Source: Lewinellaceae bacterium (GTDB taxonomy: Bacteria; Bacteroidota; Bacteroidia; Chitinophagales; Saprospiraceae). Taken from it: a stretch of 35,774 nt of DNA. Below are positions 25,719-35,774 of this stretch, one piece after another (positions within the stretch are counted from its first letter, which is position 1; each line of letters begins with the position of its first letter). Where the stretch lies: the NCBI GenBank assembly GCA_947476195.1, contig CANJPT010000039.1, positions 1-35,774 on the forward strand, read 5' to 3'. The translations under genes were made by a program, and so were the position numbers. The notes beneath the pieces are model-generated. The model saw only the letters and a program-made list of their open reading frames with translations, was not told the DNA's origin and did not search any database.

Positions 25719-28700
25719 ATGAAAAGTAACTTTACCTATTCGCTTTCGCGCCCCTTCAAAACCTTGCCTAAGGGCTTTTCGCTTCTGCTGGCTCTCCTGC
25801 TGTTCCAGTGTTGGACACTTTCTGCTCAGGTTTTGATCAATCCGGCTACTGTAGGCGGTTTTGAAACAGGGACCACCTTTGCGTCCAATGGTTGGACGGT
25901 TGTCAACGGTACGGTAACCAACCAATGGACGGTGGGTACTGTTCCTACGGGCTTTACCAATAGAGTGGCTTATCTTTCGAATGATATAGCCAACGCTACA
26001 CCACCCTGGGTCTATACCGATACTACCATTTCAGTAGTACATTTTTATCGGGACGTTACCTTTCCAGGAGGAGTGCCAGAATTTACACTTACTTTTAAAT
26101 GGAAAGTAAATGGTCAAGTGGGCCCATTGGACGCCTTGATTGTGAGCTTGGCCCCGAATTTTTATACACCTACTGCGAGCAATATGTCTCTGGGCACGGG
26201 TATTTTGCCTGCTCCTGCAAATATGCTGGGTGCAATTACTGCCGCACAGCTCCAAGGCCAATCAGCTTCGGTGCAAACCGCAACCTATAAGATCAAGAGT
26301 GCCAGCATAGGCAATTGTTCTGGCCCGGTCACTTTACGTCTGATTTTTACCTGGAAAAATGACGGTACTATCGGTATCAATCCACCAGCAGCTATTGACG
26401 GTATTTCGTTGGTAGGAAATCCGGTAAGCCTCAATCACCCATTGGATCGCTGTACAGATGGCACTGATATTACCTATAATGGCACACCAATTTCAGGCGC
26501 AGGTGAGTCCAGTAATTTTACGTCTGCCCCAACTTCCGCCGCACTTACAAATAGTGGCTCGGGTGTGGCTACCTGGGATGTTTCAATGGCAGTCCCCAGC
26601 CCTACCTCTGGCTATTATGTATATTATAACTTTACAGATGTAGCGGGTTGCGTTTTCAGGGCAAGGGATACGATTAGTATCTATAAGGCGCCAGTAGCCC
26701 AGCTAAAGGATCAGATTTTCGATTGTTTTTCTCCGGGGGATAAGGTGTCGCTTCAGCAAATGTATGATGAAAATGTTGTCAATACCCCAGGAGGGAAATG
26801 GAGTGGCCTTCCGCTAAGTATTTTGCCTTCAGGTGACAGTGTCATCACGATTCCGGCTACAGGTGGGTGTTTTGATGTAACCTATACCATGGTTCCAAAT
26901 CCTCATAGCTGCCCTGGCGTATATTCCAGTACTAAAAAGCTCCTTATTATCGTAAAACCTACACCAGGTTTTACCATGAATGGATCAATCAATAACATTA
27001 CACAGTGTTCTGCAGCTCCGCTTTCAGTCAATATTTTTAGAACAAGTACGGGGCAAAATCCTGTTTTGAAGATAAATGGGGTTATTCAAGGCTTATCTTC
27101 AGGTGTTTTTAACCTGCCCGCTCCCTCGGCCGGTCAGTCTATCACCTATGAATGCTGTTTATATGAAACGGTGAACAATCCGGTAATGTGTGGCACAAAT
27201 CCAAGCGCAGATTACAAACCCTGCCAGGATTCGATCTGCAAGACCATCGTATTATACAATGATGGAATTTGTGGGACGAGCAATGCCGCTTTTTCCAGTG
27301 AGTGCGCCCCGGGTTCCAGTGGACTCGACGTATGTGCTATAGAAGGGGTGAGCCCTTATATTAAGATCGGATGTTCTTTTATTTCGATTACCATTCCGCT
27401 CAAAATCACTCGTGCTGATCTAATGGCTCAAACCAATCTGATCTTTTGCGATGATCCAGAGGTTCAAATCCAATCCCGGGGATATGGAGGATTAGCTAGT
27501 ATACCAGGATTCGATGTAGTGCTCGGCACCCTGAATGGCGCTTCAACCATTTGCGATATTGCTACCTGGTGTTTGGATTATGGTTTTGGCTCCTGGTGTC
27601 CATTTAGTTGGTTGAACCCTTTAGATTGGTGCCATAAGACGCTGGCCCAGGTAATCAGTGATGGAATTGCAGCATTCTTAGGCTCTGATGGTACCGGCGG
27701 TCAGGTCGTAGCGGACACGGATGGAGACGGTGCTTTCGATTACTTGGTGAGAGATTACAACACGTTTCCTGAGGGGACATGGAAGCCATCCATTGTGCCG
27801 AATAATATGGCGGTACAAGGCGGCTCCATTACGGTTCGCCACGTAGTAGGATGGCCTTATAAAGCAGAGGCAGTTTGTGGGGATGCCACTATAGAAAAGC
27901 TGAATCTATTAGATTTATTGGCTCCCTTGTTTGACCTAATTCCCGTTGCAGGGCCAATAATAAATGGTGTAATCGCAGGCTTAGGATGTGATATTCCTTT
28001 AGTATTCACGGATGAAAAAACAATCAAAGTAGATGTTCTAAATAATACTCCGCCCGCGTTTTTAAACTGTCCTCCCAATGGGTATGTGTTTACGGAAGAT
28101 TACAGTTGCCAAACCGCAGCGAACTGGTCTATCCCAATGGCTGAAGATGCCTGTATCGGTGGCAACCTTCAATATAAAGGAAGGACTTCAGGTACCACAG
28201 CGCCTGGCTATATCGGCAACCCGGTCGCTCCAGTAACTATAACACATTCAGGTGTTTATCAATATGCAGGCCCTATACCTGGGTCTGTGTTGTCCGTTAC
28301 ACCAGGTACGTATACCGTGACTTACCGGGCATATAACTGCAATTCCAATTATTCTGAGTGTACCTTCCCGGTAAAAGTAACCCCTGGCCAACCAATTTTG
28401 GATTGTCCCAACAACGTCACCGTTTATACGGAGGTGGATTCCTGTATCGCAGTGGTAACGGGGCTTTCTCCGACTTCCGGTGTGGGCTGTGCAACCATCA
28501 TTAATTATGCGGTGGACTATCCTGCGTTAACTGGGTTCACAGATTTTTTAACCAATACGACGTATAATCCAACCAACCTGGGTATCCATAATGACGTTAG
28601 CGGAAAGACCTTCCCAATCGGCAATACCATCGTAAAGTACACCATGCAGGTGGACCTGAATGGGGACGGAGCTAGTGAAAGTACTATGTGTAGCTTTGCT

Positions 28701-31700
28701 GTCACGGTAGTGGACAATCAAAATCCAGTTGCCAAATGCATAGACCAGGAAGTAAAACTAAATGTAAATGGCAGCGCTACGGTTTATGCTAAATCTACAA
28801 GTGGAAGTCCTTACATGGATGGAGGTTCCACGGACAACTGTGATTCCAATCCAAGCATTCTGATTGCAAAAGTTGGCGGTACTTATGCTCCTTCCCTTAA
28901 TTATGATTGTGCTGAGGTAGGAAACAATTTCATCAATCTTCGCGTGACCGATGCTGCAGGAAACAAATCTAACTGTATCGCACGCTTGAAAGTGACTGAT
29001 TATCTGGACGGGGTAAATATTACAATGGATCCGCCTGAGATTTGTCTGGATGCCAACAATCCTTCTCAGTTAGACTTTTCGAATTATCTGACCATCACCC
29101 TTGCGAACGGCTTTAAGATTAAGCATTCCGAGGTGCCCACCTTTTTAGTTGGCTCGCATGGCTATTTTGGGGTCACGGCCTTCTCCAATCCAAGTTCAGG
29201 TACGCCTGGCTCCATCACAAAGGATGGCGTTTATACGCCTGGGACAGGAACCGGCTTTGTAACGATTTCGTACCTTCTTTTACCCGGTAACAACCCACCT
29301 CCTGGGGGCAACTTCTCAAATGTTGGTTGCTTCAAGGCCGAGCATGCTACCTTCGAGCTCCGTCAACCACTCGCAATGTCTACTTCGCCGGAGTGCGAAT
29401 GTATCAGTCAGGATAAGCGTGTAGTGGACCTTGGTACGGTCTCCGGTGGTCTGGAGCCGTATACGATACAATACACCGGCGGACGGCTCGATGTGTTTGG
29501 TAATGGTACGGTGATTGATTCCAATGGTATGTACGTTTATGACGTAGCACATGGCCACGACATCACTGATTTTAAGCAATACCTGGGCAAACTCCTTGTC
29601 GTATACACCCAGCCTGTATGGTCCTTCACCATCGTGGATGCCCGCGGTTGTGAAATATTCCGCTCTGGTTCCTGCGACAACGACGACCTGACGGAAGGGC
29701 CGATGATCACCTGCCCTCCTTCCAACAACACCCTTACTACAGAAGAATACCTCTGCGAAAGTCAATACACCTGGATGCATCCGCTTCCAACGGATAACTG
29801 TGGGGTGGAGTTGTATGATTATCGTATTACAAATCCGGATGGTTCGGTCGAAGGGCCATTTACGCTGAATGCTTTGCTGAACAGAAGGTCACCTGCACCC
29901 ATAGACGACTTCTTTGTCGCAACGTTTGAGTTCCAATTGGGCTTGTCGGTAGTAACCTATTATGCAGAAGACGCACAAGGCAACCTTGTAAGTTGTGCTA
30001 TGCAGATTAAGGTTTCCGACAATGATCCACCGCATTTCATCAACTGTCCTGCACCACCAGTGGTACAGGATGCAGAATACAGCCACTGTGATGCATACGT
30101 AACATTTGCCCTGCCTTTGGCTACAGACAATTGTAGTATCCCATCCGTTACCAAAATTGACAATACAGGCCTGAATACAGGAAGCCGTTTCCCGGTTGGT
30201 ACGACCATCATGTACTGGGAGGCCAAAGATCCTTATGGAAACAAGGATACCTGTCAGATTAAAGTGGTCGTAAACGATTACTGGCAGGTGCCAGTCCTTA
30301 GCTGCCCGGCTAATGTCCTGCAAAACAACGACGCTTGGCTCTGCGGAGCAAAAGTCAACAATATAGCGCCTACCTTTTCAGGCCCGTGTAAAAACAACTA
30401 TGGCGTCACCTATTCCATTTTTGGTGACGCGGCTCTTACTCAACGCAAAGACTGCGGTGTAAAGGATGCCAGTGGTAAATTCTTTGACTTGGGCGACAGT
30501 TGGGTGAAATATACGGTCCAAAACCAGCCCTTGCTGCTAATCACCGAAGTGACGCAGTCTGGTGCAGTAGACCGTCTTGAGATCTCTAACCTTGGACCAG
30601 CGGATATAGACATTTCTTGTCTGGAAGTCAAGCGGTTGTCTGCAAATACTGCAGCCAATCAGACCCTTGGGCCTTTGACCTTATTGCCTTCTCTGGCAGG
30701 AAGCAACCTTCCGGTAGGTAGTACCCGTGTGTTTAACTTTACCTTCAATGGCGCGGCCAACCTGCCTGCCTGCTACACCATTTCTTATATGGGAGCCATC
30801 TTTGATGAGGTGTCTACCAATGGTTATGCTGGCTGTAATGGCTTTACGGGCTCGTTGAATGGCGGCGACGTGATTCGCAAATGCGAGGACGATACCAACA
30901 CCGCTGCCGACTGGGTATTGGCAGAAAACTGCTACCCGCTTACCATCGGTGCTATCAATCCGGATCTGGAAGTGATGCCAAACAATGGCTTTAAAACTTC
31001 TTTGCAATCCATTGTGGCCAATGAGGCTTCCTGTGTGTTCAAAGTGACCATCAAGGACACAGAGAAACCTTTCTGCGGTAAATTGACCACTCCGGCTACT
31101 ACCTATAACGGCCCTGCAATAACAAACATTAGTGCTGCAACTTGCAATCGTTCTACGATCACGATCCCTGCCGGTAACTGTATCATCGGCAACATCGTAT
31201 TCAACCGGGTAGGCACGGCTACGCCGCTGAATTCAACCATGACTTTAATTAGCCCTAAAGGCATCAAAGTGGTCTTGACAAAGATTCCAGCTGATACGCT
31301 TGCCACCTTATTCGCACAAAAAGCAGAAGGTACCTGGATACTGGATATTGTACCATTCCCTGGTCAATCGCCAACCTTAAACAGCTGGTCTCTGACGATT
31401 AATTGTATGGCGACCTTTAACCAGGCCGACCAGGTGTTGCCTAACCAGACAGGGCTATGTAGTGCTCCGTTTACCTGGACACACCCTTATTTTGTAGACA
31501 ACTGTTTCCAGGGTACTATTTCGGTAGCCTATACTTCTACGAATGCGGCTTGTGTTCCCGCGAGTGGTCCACTACTTGGGACCCTTGTGAAAGGTGGATA
31601 TTCCACAACGCAGACTTTCTGCGTGGGCACCACAAAGGTTACCTACACCCTGACAGACGCTGCGGGCAATACAGAGATTTGTAGCTTCCTGGTGACGGTG

Positions 31701-34700
31701 AACGACGTGGAAAAACCCAAGGTGGTTTGCCCGATGAACCTCTTCGTTAACCTGAATGGAGGTGAATGCGGCAGATTTATAAATTATGCGCCGGTAAGCA
31801 CCTCAGATAACTGTGCGGTTGTAAGTACCGTATTGACACCGGCTTCCGGAAGCTATTTTGGCATCGGCACCCATTTGGTAACCATTGTTGTTACGGATGC
31901 GGCAGGTAATACTGCAAACTGCACGTTCAACGTCAAGGTGATCGAATTTGTACCAACCGATTTCAACCTGATCTGTAATGACCTTAGCCATGTCTCGATG
32001 GACGCTTCCTGCGTTTATGTGGTGCTTGCGGATGAGGTATTGGAAGGCGACAATTACCACTGTTATGATGATTATGTGATTACGATCACCACTCCTGCAT
32101 TTCAGTCAGTTCCAAATATTTTTGGACCGGCTGATATCGGAAAGCTTTTTGTCATCAAGGTGACTGACTCGGAAACAGGTAACGCCTGTTGGTCTAATCT
32201 GAAGCTCGAAGACAAACTTAAACCAGCACTTACCTGCCCGCCTGCGATTACCATTGCATGTAGTGAAGCCACGGATGTGTCACACACGGGTAATGTTCAA
32301 GTCGCAGATTGCAGTCCTTATACCACCGTAATTGATGATGAGTATGCAGATTTTGGTCAGTGTAACAGTCCACGCGGACAAATTCTGCGAAGCTGGATCG
32401 TAACAGATAAATGGGGCAATCAATCTTCTTGCTTCCAGATCATTACGATTACACCTTTCGACTTGCAAAAAGTAGTCTTCCCGCTTGATAAGACCATTGA
32501 TTGTGAATCAGCTTACCACAATGCAATTGCTACTTCTCCCGACGTAACGGGTCGCCCAAGTATCAATGGCTTCCCGATCGGTACGGGTGGTCTTTGCACT
32601 GCATCGATCAGCTATACGGATGAGCGGTTTGAAATTTGCCCCGGTAGTTATGAGATTCTGAGAACCTGGAAAGTACGGAATACCTGCTTCCCGGTGAATG
32701 GCAATAACCCGATCTCGCACGTTCAGATCATCACGGTGGCAGACTATAATGGACCTCAATTTAATTGTCCAGCTGCAGTAACGGTTTCTACAGATCCATT
32801 CCAATGTTGCGCTACGGCAGCATTGCCAGATATGATCATTTCGGAGGGATGCTCCAATATCCTTGATCTGGAAGCCAAAGTAACGGGCAACAATCCTAAC
32901 AACGGTAACATAATCACCTTTACTGCTCCAGGTCATCTGGAAGACTTTGCAGGCAATAACCATTGGACACCGGACACCATGGCGGTATTCAATTATACCC
33001 AGTGTTTACCTTTGGGTGAGTACAACGTCCGGTATAAAGCTTCTGATCTATGTGGCAACACATCGTTCTGCTTCTTTACCCTGACAGTAGCCGATCAGGT
33101 GCCCCCTTCTGTAGCCTGTGACCAGTTTACACAGGTAGCTTTGACGAACAATGGTGAGGCCATCATCAACGCATCAACCTTCGATGACGGCACAACTGAC
33201 AACTGTTGCCTTCTAAACTTCGAGGTACGCCGGATGAACGCCAGTGTCTGTGATTCTGCAGCATTTGCGCCTTTGGTCAAATTCTGCTGTTCTGATATCG
33301 GTGACACGGTCCTGGTGGTGTTCCGGGCTTATGACTGCCATGATAACTACAACGACTGTATGGTGTCGGTATTGGTAGAAGACAAGATCAAGCCTATCTG
33401 TCAGGCACCTGCGCAGGTGGTCGTCAACTGTGAGAACTTTGATCCAAGCCTTTGGGTCTATGGAAAGGCTGATGTGACAGACAACTGTTGTCTTGATGCT
33501 ACAAAGGTTTATCTTGGACAGGAAGGCTTGACGCATATGGTGAACTACTCCTTGTTTGACACGGTGTGTAACAAAGGCACGATCACGCGCACATTCCGCG
33601 CCTTCGACTGTACCGGAAACTCCAGTCAGTGCACGCAGCGGATCATTGTGACTTACCTGCAGGAATATTATCTGAAGTTCCCGAATGATGTAATCGTAAC
33701 GGTGTGTGACGGAACCGGCAATTTTGGTGATCCAATCTTCTTTGGAGAGGATTGCGAACTCCTGGGCGTTTCGTATTCTGATCAGATCTTTACGGTCGTC
33801 CCCGACGCCTGCTTCAAGATCGAGCGGACCTGGAATATCATCAACTGGTGCACGTTCAATCCGAACCAACCATTTATAGACGTTCCGAACCCGGGTCCAA
33901 ACCCGATCGCAAACGCTTCGGCAAATCTGCCTGGCCCGACCGTATCAGCCTGTGGTACCCTGCCACCCTGGAAGTCTACGGTGGTGAAGATCAATGCGAC
34001 GGATCCATCCGCTACAGATTATTGCGCCCTCTGGGATGCCAATGCCAATGGCTATCAGTACAAGCAAATCATTAAAATTCTAGACGGCCAGTCGCCAAGC
34101 GGCACGTTTGAAGCGCCAAGCTGCACGAACCAAAGCTGGAATACGGCAAACAGTGGTCAGTTGTGGAACGAGTCCTATTGGTGGGATAATGGTATTCAGA
34201 CACATGACCTGTGTGAGGAGCCAACAGATCTTTGTATCACAGGTACAGATGCCTGCTCTGGTTCTAATATCAACATAGAATACCTCCTGTTCCTTGATCT
34301 GGACAACGATGGTACGATGGAGACCGTGGTGAACTCTGTGAATACCGGTATCGCTGGTCTGGGTTGGAACAACGTATTGTATAACAACCTGAACACTCCA
34401 AACTTCTCTGGCGGCACCCCACGGTCATTTGACGAACGTCAGGTGCCTTCCAATCAGAAGTATGGCTTCTCGGTCCAGGAAATAGTTTTGGGCAACAAAA
34501 AGACAGCTTGTGTCCGCTGGAACACCCAACAAGCGCAGAATACCTTTGTAACCCCTGAACTTCCGCTCGGTACGCACAAGATCAAGTGGTTCATTACAGA
34601 CGGTTGCGGTAACAACAAGGAGTACGAATATACCTTCACGGTGAAGGATTGCAAGGCGCCTACAGTGGTATGCCTGAACGGATTTTCTGTGAACATCATG

Positions 34701-35774
34701 CCAACCGGTATGATTCAATTATGGGCATCAGACTTCCTGCAATATACAGACGACAACTGTACGCCGAGTGATCAGATCAAAATCGGTATCCGTAAGTGCG
34801 GCACTGGAACAGGCTTCCCGATCGACCCGGCTACGGGCCTCCCGAATACTTCGGTGAACTTCACTTGCACAGAACTTGGTACGCAGTGTGTGGAACTCTG
34901 GGCAATAGACGCAGCAGGGAATGCTGACTATTGCGAGACCTATGTCATTGTACAGGATAACAACAACAACTGCCCAACTGTAGACCATATCAATGTAGTA
35001 GGTGTGTTGAAGACAGAAATGGCTAACGGAGTAGAAGAAGCGATTGTGCAGATCAACGGCACGAGCAGCTTTACGCCGCCGTATGCTTACTTCGACCTGA
35101 CTGATGCTGGCGGGGTGTATCAGCTCCTTAATAACCTGCCATTGGACGCTTCGTTCACGATCGCTCCAGAAAAAGATGAAAACCCGCTCAACGGGGTGAC
35201 TACTTATGACCTGGTGTTAATCTCGAAGCATATCCTTGGTATTGAGCCATTGAACTCACTATACAAAATGATTGCTGCAGATGCGAACAAGTCTGGTTCA
35301 ATCACGACGTTCGATATCGTTGAACTGCGTAAGTTAATCCTGGGTATTTACCCGGAACTTCCGAACAACACCTCCTGGCGTTTTGTGGATAAGTCGTTCG
35401 CGTTCCCAAATGCGAACAACCCATTCCAGTCTGCTTTCCCGGAAATGGTATCGGTCGCTGCTGCGATGACAAGCCAATGGGGCAAAGACTTTGCAGGCAT
35501 CAAAATTGGTGACGTAAACAGCTCAGCTGTAGCGAACGCTACGATGCAGGCCGAAGAGCGTACTGCCGGAACTGCGATTTTCGATCTTGAAGACCGCAAT
35601 GTAAAAGCAGGCGAGGAGTTTGAAGTTACGTTCAAATCTGCACAAGCCCTTAAAGGCTTCCAGTTCACTGCAGCCCTCAATGGCCTGACGGCTGTTGGCA
35701 CGGTTGACGCTGAGAACGTTTCATCGAACAACTTCAACCTATTGGCTGAGAACGCGATGGCAGTATCTATCGAC
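25719..35774 (+). CDS. Giant secreted HYR-repeat surface protein (3' end outside window)
   Basis: The frame is open from the ATG at 25719 to the last base: 3352 codons with no stop, checked at several internal points. A signal peptide covers about residues 1-36 (GFSLLLALLLFQCWTLSA, cleavage before QVLIN). The next ~230 residues form a beta-rich domain; near residue 665 ADTDGDGAFDYLV resembles a calcium loop. From about residue 770 many cysteine-rich HYR-like repeats follow (CP-x-N/P, D-N-C, DAAGN motifs). About 1603-1730 resembles a lamin-tail domain (LLLITEVTQSGAVDRLEIS), and about 1804-1900 a P-domain (LISPKGIKVVL, GTWILDI, LNSWSLTINC). Near the window end come a dockerin-like segment (about 3160-3268, with paired LISKHILGIEPL and LRKLILGIYPEL) and a cohesin-like start (VKAGEEFEVTFKSAQALKGFQF). 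A T9SS sorting domain is expected beyond the window. Role probably surface adhesion or matrix; inferred. Confidence 0.9.
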   Translation, partial: MKSNFTYSLSRPFKTLPKGFSLLLALLLFQCWTLSAQVLINPATVGGFETGTTFASNGWTVVNGTVTNQWTVGTVPTGFTNRVAYLSNDIANATPPWVYTDTTISVVHFYRDVTFPGGVPEFTLTFKWKVNGQVGPLDALIVSLAPNFYTPTASNMSLGTGILPAPANMLGAITAAQLQGQSASVQTATYKIKSASIGNCSGPVTLRLIFTWKNDGTIGINPPAAIDGISLVGNPVSLNHPLDRCTDGTDITYNGTPISGAGESSNFTSAPTSAALTNSGSGVATWDVSMAVPSPTSGYYVYYNFTDVAGCVFRARDTISIYKAPVAQLKDQIFDCFSPGDKVSLQQMYDENVVNTPGGKWSGLPLSILPSGDSVITIPATGGCFDVTYTMVPNPHSCPGVYSSTKKLLIIVKPTPGFTMNGSINNITQCSAAPLSVNIFRTSTGQNPVLKINGVIQGLSSGVFNLPAPSAGQSITYECCLYETVNNPVMCGTNPSADYKPCQDSICKTIVLYNDGICGTSNAAFSSECAPGSSGLDVCAIEGVSPYIKIGCSFISITIPLKITRADLMAQTNLIFCDDPEVQIQSRGYGGLASIPGFDVVLGTLNGASTICDIATWCLDYGFGSWCPFSWLNPLDWCHKTLAQVISDGIAAFLGSDGTGGQVVADTDGDGAFDYLVRDYNTFPEGTWKPSIVPNNMAVQGGSITVRHVVGWPYKAEAVCGDATIEKLNLLDLLAPLFDLIPVAGPIINGVIAGLGCDIPLVFTDEKTIKVDVLNNTPPAFLNCPPNGYVFTEDYSCQTAANWSIPMAEDACIGGNLQYKGRTSGTTAPGYIGNPVAPVTITHSGVYQYAGPIPGSVLSVTPGTYTVTYRAYNCNSNYSECTFPVKVTPGQPILDCPNNVTVYTEVDSCIAVVTGLSPTSGVGCATIINYAVDYPALTGFTDFLTNTTYNPTNLGIHNDVSGKTFPIGNTIVKYTMQVDLNGDGASESTMCSFAVTVVDNQNPVAKCIDQEVKLNVNGSATVYAKSTSGSPYMDGGSTDNCDSNPSILIAKVGGTYAPSLNYDCAEVGNNFINLRVTDAAGNKSNCIARLKVTDYLDGVNITMDPPEICLDANNPSQLDFSNYLTITLANGFKIKHSEVPTFLVGSHGYFGVTAFSNPSSGTPGSITKDGVYTPGTGTGFVTISYLLLPGNNPPPGGNFSNVGCFKAEHATFELRQPLAMSTSPECECISQDKRVVDLGTVSGGLEPYTIQYTGGRLDVFGNGTVIDSNGMYVYDVAHGHDITDFKQYLGKLLVVYTQPVWSFTIVDARGCEIFRSGSCDNDDLTEGPMITCPPSNNTLTTEEYLCESQYTWMHPLPTDNCGVELYDYRITNPDGSVEGPFTLNALLNRRSPAPIDDFFVATFEFQLGLSVVTYYAEDAQGNLVSCAMQIKVSDNDPPHFINCPAPPVVQDAEYSHCDAYVTFALPLATDNCSIPSVTKIDNTGLNTGSRFPVGTTIMYWEAKDPYGNKDTCQIKVVVNDYWQVPVLSCPANVLQNNDAWLCGAKVNNIAPTFSGPCKNNYGVTYSIFGDAALTQRKDCGVKDASGKFFDLGDSWVKYTVQNQPLLLITEVTQSGAVDRLEISNLGPADIDISCLEVKRLSANTAANQTLGPLTLLPSLAGSNLPVGSTRVFNFTFNGAANLPACYTISYMGAIFDEVSTNGYAGCNGFTGSLNGGDVIRKCEDDTNTAADWVLAENCYPLTIGAINPDLEVMPNNGFKTSLQSIVANEASCVFKVTIKDTEKPFCGKLTTPATTYNGPAITNISAATCNRSTITIPAGNCIIGNIVFNRVGTATPLNSTMTLISPKGIKVVLTKIPADTLATLFAQKAEGTWILDIVPFPGQSPTLNSWSLTINCMATFNQADQVLPNQTGLCSAPFTWTHPYFVDNCFQGTISVAYTSTNAACVPASGPLLGTLVKGGYSTTQTFCVGTTKVTYTLTDAAGNTEICSFLVTVNDVEKPKVVCPMNLFVNLNGGECGRFINYAPVSTSDNCAVVSTVLTPASGSYFGIGTHLVTIVVTDAAGNTANCTFNVKVIEFVPTDFNLICNDLSHVSMDASCVYVVLADEVLEGDNYHCYDDYVITITTPAFQSVPNIFGPADIGKLFVIKVTDSETGNACWSNLKLEDKLKPALTCPPAITIACSEATDVSHTGNVQVADCSPYTTVIDDEYADFGQCNSPRGQILRSWIVTDKWGNQSSCFQIITITPFDLQKVVFPLDKTIDCESAYHNAIATSPDVTGRPSINGFPIGTGGLCTASISYTDERFEICPGSYEILRTWKVRNTCFPVNGNNPISHVQIITVADYNGPQFNCPAAVTVSTDPFQCCATAALPDMIISEGCSNILDLEAKVTGNNPNNGNIITFTAPGHLEDFAGNNHWTPDTMAVFNYTQCLPLGEYNVRYKASDLCGNTSFCFFTLTVADQVPPSVACDQFTQVALTNNGEAIINASTFDDGTTDNCCLLNFEVRRMNASVCDSAAFAPLVKFCCSDIGDTVLVVFRAYDCHDNYNDCMVSVLVEDKIKPICQAPAQVVVNCENFDPSLWVYGKADVTDNCCLDATKVYLGQEGLTHMVNYSLFDTVCNKGTITRTFRAFDCTGNSSQCTQRIIVTYLQEYYLKFPNDVIVTVCDGTGNFGDPIFFGEDCELLGVSYSDQIFTVVPDACFKIERTWNIINWCTFNPNQPFIDVPNPGPNPIANASANLPGPTVSACGTLPPWKSTVVKINATDPSATDYCALWDANANGYQYKQIIKILDGQSPSGTFEAPSCTNQSWNTANSGQLWNESYWWDNGIQTHDLCEEPTDLCITGTDACSGSNINIEYLLFLDLDNDGTMETVVNSVNTGIAGLGWNNVLYNNLNTPNFSGGTPRSFDERQVPSNQKYGFSVQEIVLGNKKTACVRWNTQQAQNTFVTPELPLGTHKIKWFITDGCGNNKEYEYTFTVKDCKAPTVVCLNGFSVNIMPTGMIQLWASDFLQYTDDNCTPSDQIKIGIRKCGTGTGFPIDPATGLPNTSVNFTCTELGTQCVELWAIDAAGNADYCETYVIVQDNNNNCPTVDHINVVGVLKTEMANGVEEAIVQINGTSSFTPPYAYFDLTDAGGVYQLLNNLPLDASFTIAPEKDENPLNGVTTYDLVLISKHILGIEPLNSLYKMIAADANKSGSITTFDIVELRKLILGIYPELPNNTSWRFVDKSFAFPNANNPFQSAFPEMVSVAAAMTSQWGKDFAGIKIGDVNSSAVANATMQAEERTAGTAIFDLEDRNVKAGEEFEVTFKSAQALKGFQFTAALNGLTAVGTVDAENVSSNNFNLLAENAMAVSID

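Noticed and set aside
33213-33869. Minus-strand frame of 218 codons within the second giant gene
   Set aside because: No recognisable protein, and it lies wholly inside a continuous HYR-repeat frame on the + strand.
25719-35774. Possibility that this region is a decayed gene with frameshifts
   Set aside because: The + frame was followed at the start, near 28000, 29760, 31080, 33000 and 35220 and stays in register without stops; it only lacks its 3' end.

Overview
This window looks like chromosomal DNA of a Bacteroidota member, most likely Saprospiraceae or a close relative (inferred from gene content, not from a database match). The pointers are a type B type IX secretion (T9SS) C-terminal domain followed by a PorP/SprF-like gene, two very large secreted HYR/Ig-like repeat proteins, the C4 zinc-ribbon/Nif3 gene pair, and an intein-bearing DnaB. 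No rRNA, tRNA, CRISPR array, integrase or phage gene was seen.

Layout. 1-6840 is the 3' part of a giant secreted repeat protein with a gliding-motility-type C-terminus; a PorP/SprF-like outer-membrane protein follows at 6950-7903. A bidirectional terminator separates these from a leftward block of two thioredoxin-fold proteins, a coiled-coil zinc-ribbon protein, a Nif3-family protein and a beta-carbonic anhydrase (8139-12402). A small tatA follows on the + strand, then leftward dnaB with a 341-residue intein inside the Walker A loop. Upstream of dnaB, a cluster of DnaA-box-like sequences beside a very AT-rich stretch is a candidate replication origin or DnaA-controlled region. Next come a PLP enzyme of the ACC deaminase/D-cysteine desulfhydrase family, an rfbD-like reductase and a PfkB sugar kinase.

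From 19599 to 23804 a tandem universal stress protein and a small unrecognised protein lie divergently from a CcoI/FixI-type copper P-type ATPase. Three similar TGAY-N4-RTCA palindromes sit in the divergent promoter, which suggests shared control by a Crp/Fnr-family regulator. An HTTM-domain membrane protein follows; its stop codon lies inside a palindromic repeat element. The window closes with a second giant secreted protein, open from 25719 to the last base (at least 3352 residues), carrying HYR-like repeats, a lamin-tail-like module, a P-domain-like module and dockerin-like plus cohesin-like segments.

How the parts fit: the two giant proteins and PorP/SprF form a surface/secretion theme, with TatA as a general export component. 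The middle is mostly housekeeping. The most unusual items are the intein with a substituted second LAGLIDADG motif, the DnaA-box cluster, the three stacked palindromes, duplicated unnamed modules inside giant protein 1, the architecture of giant protein 2, and the palindromic repeat at 25301-25485.
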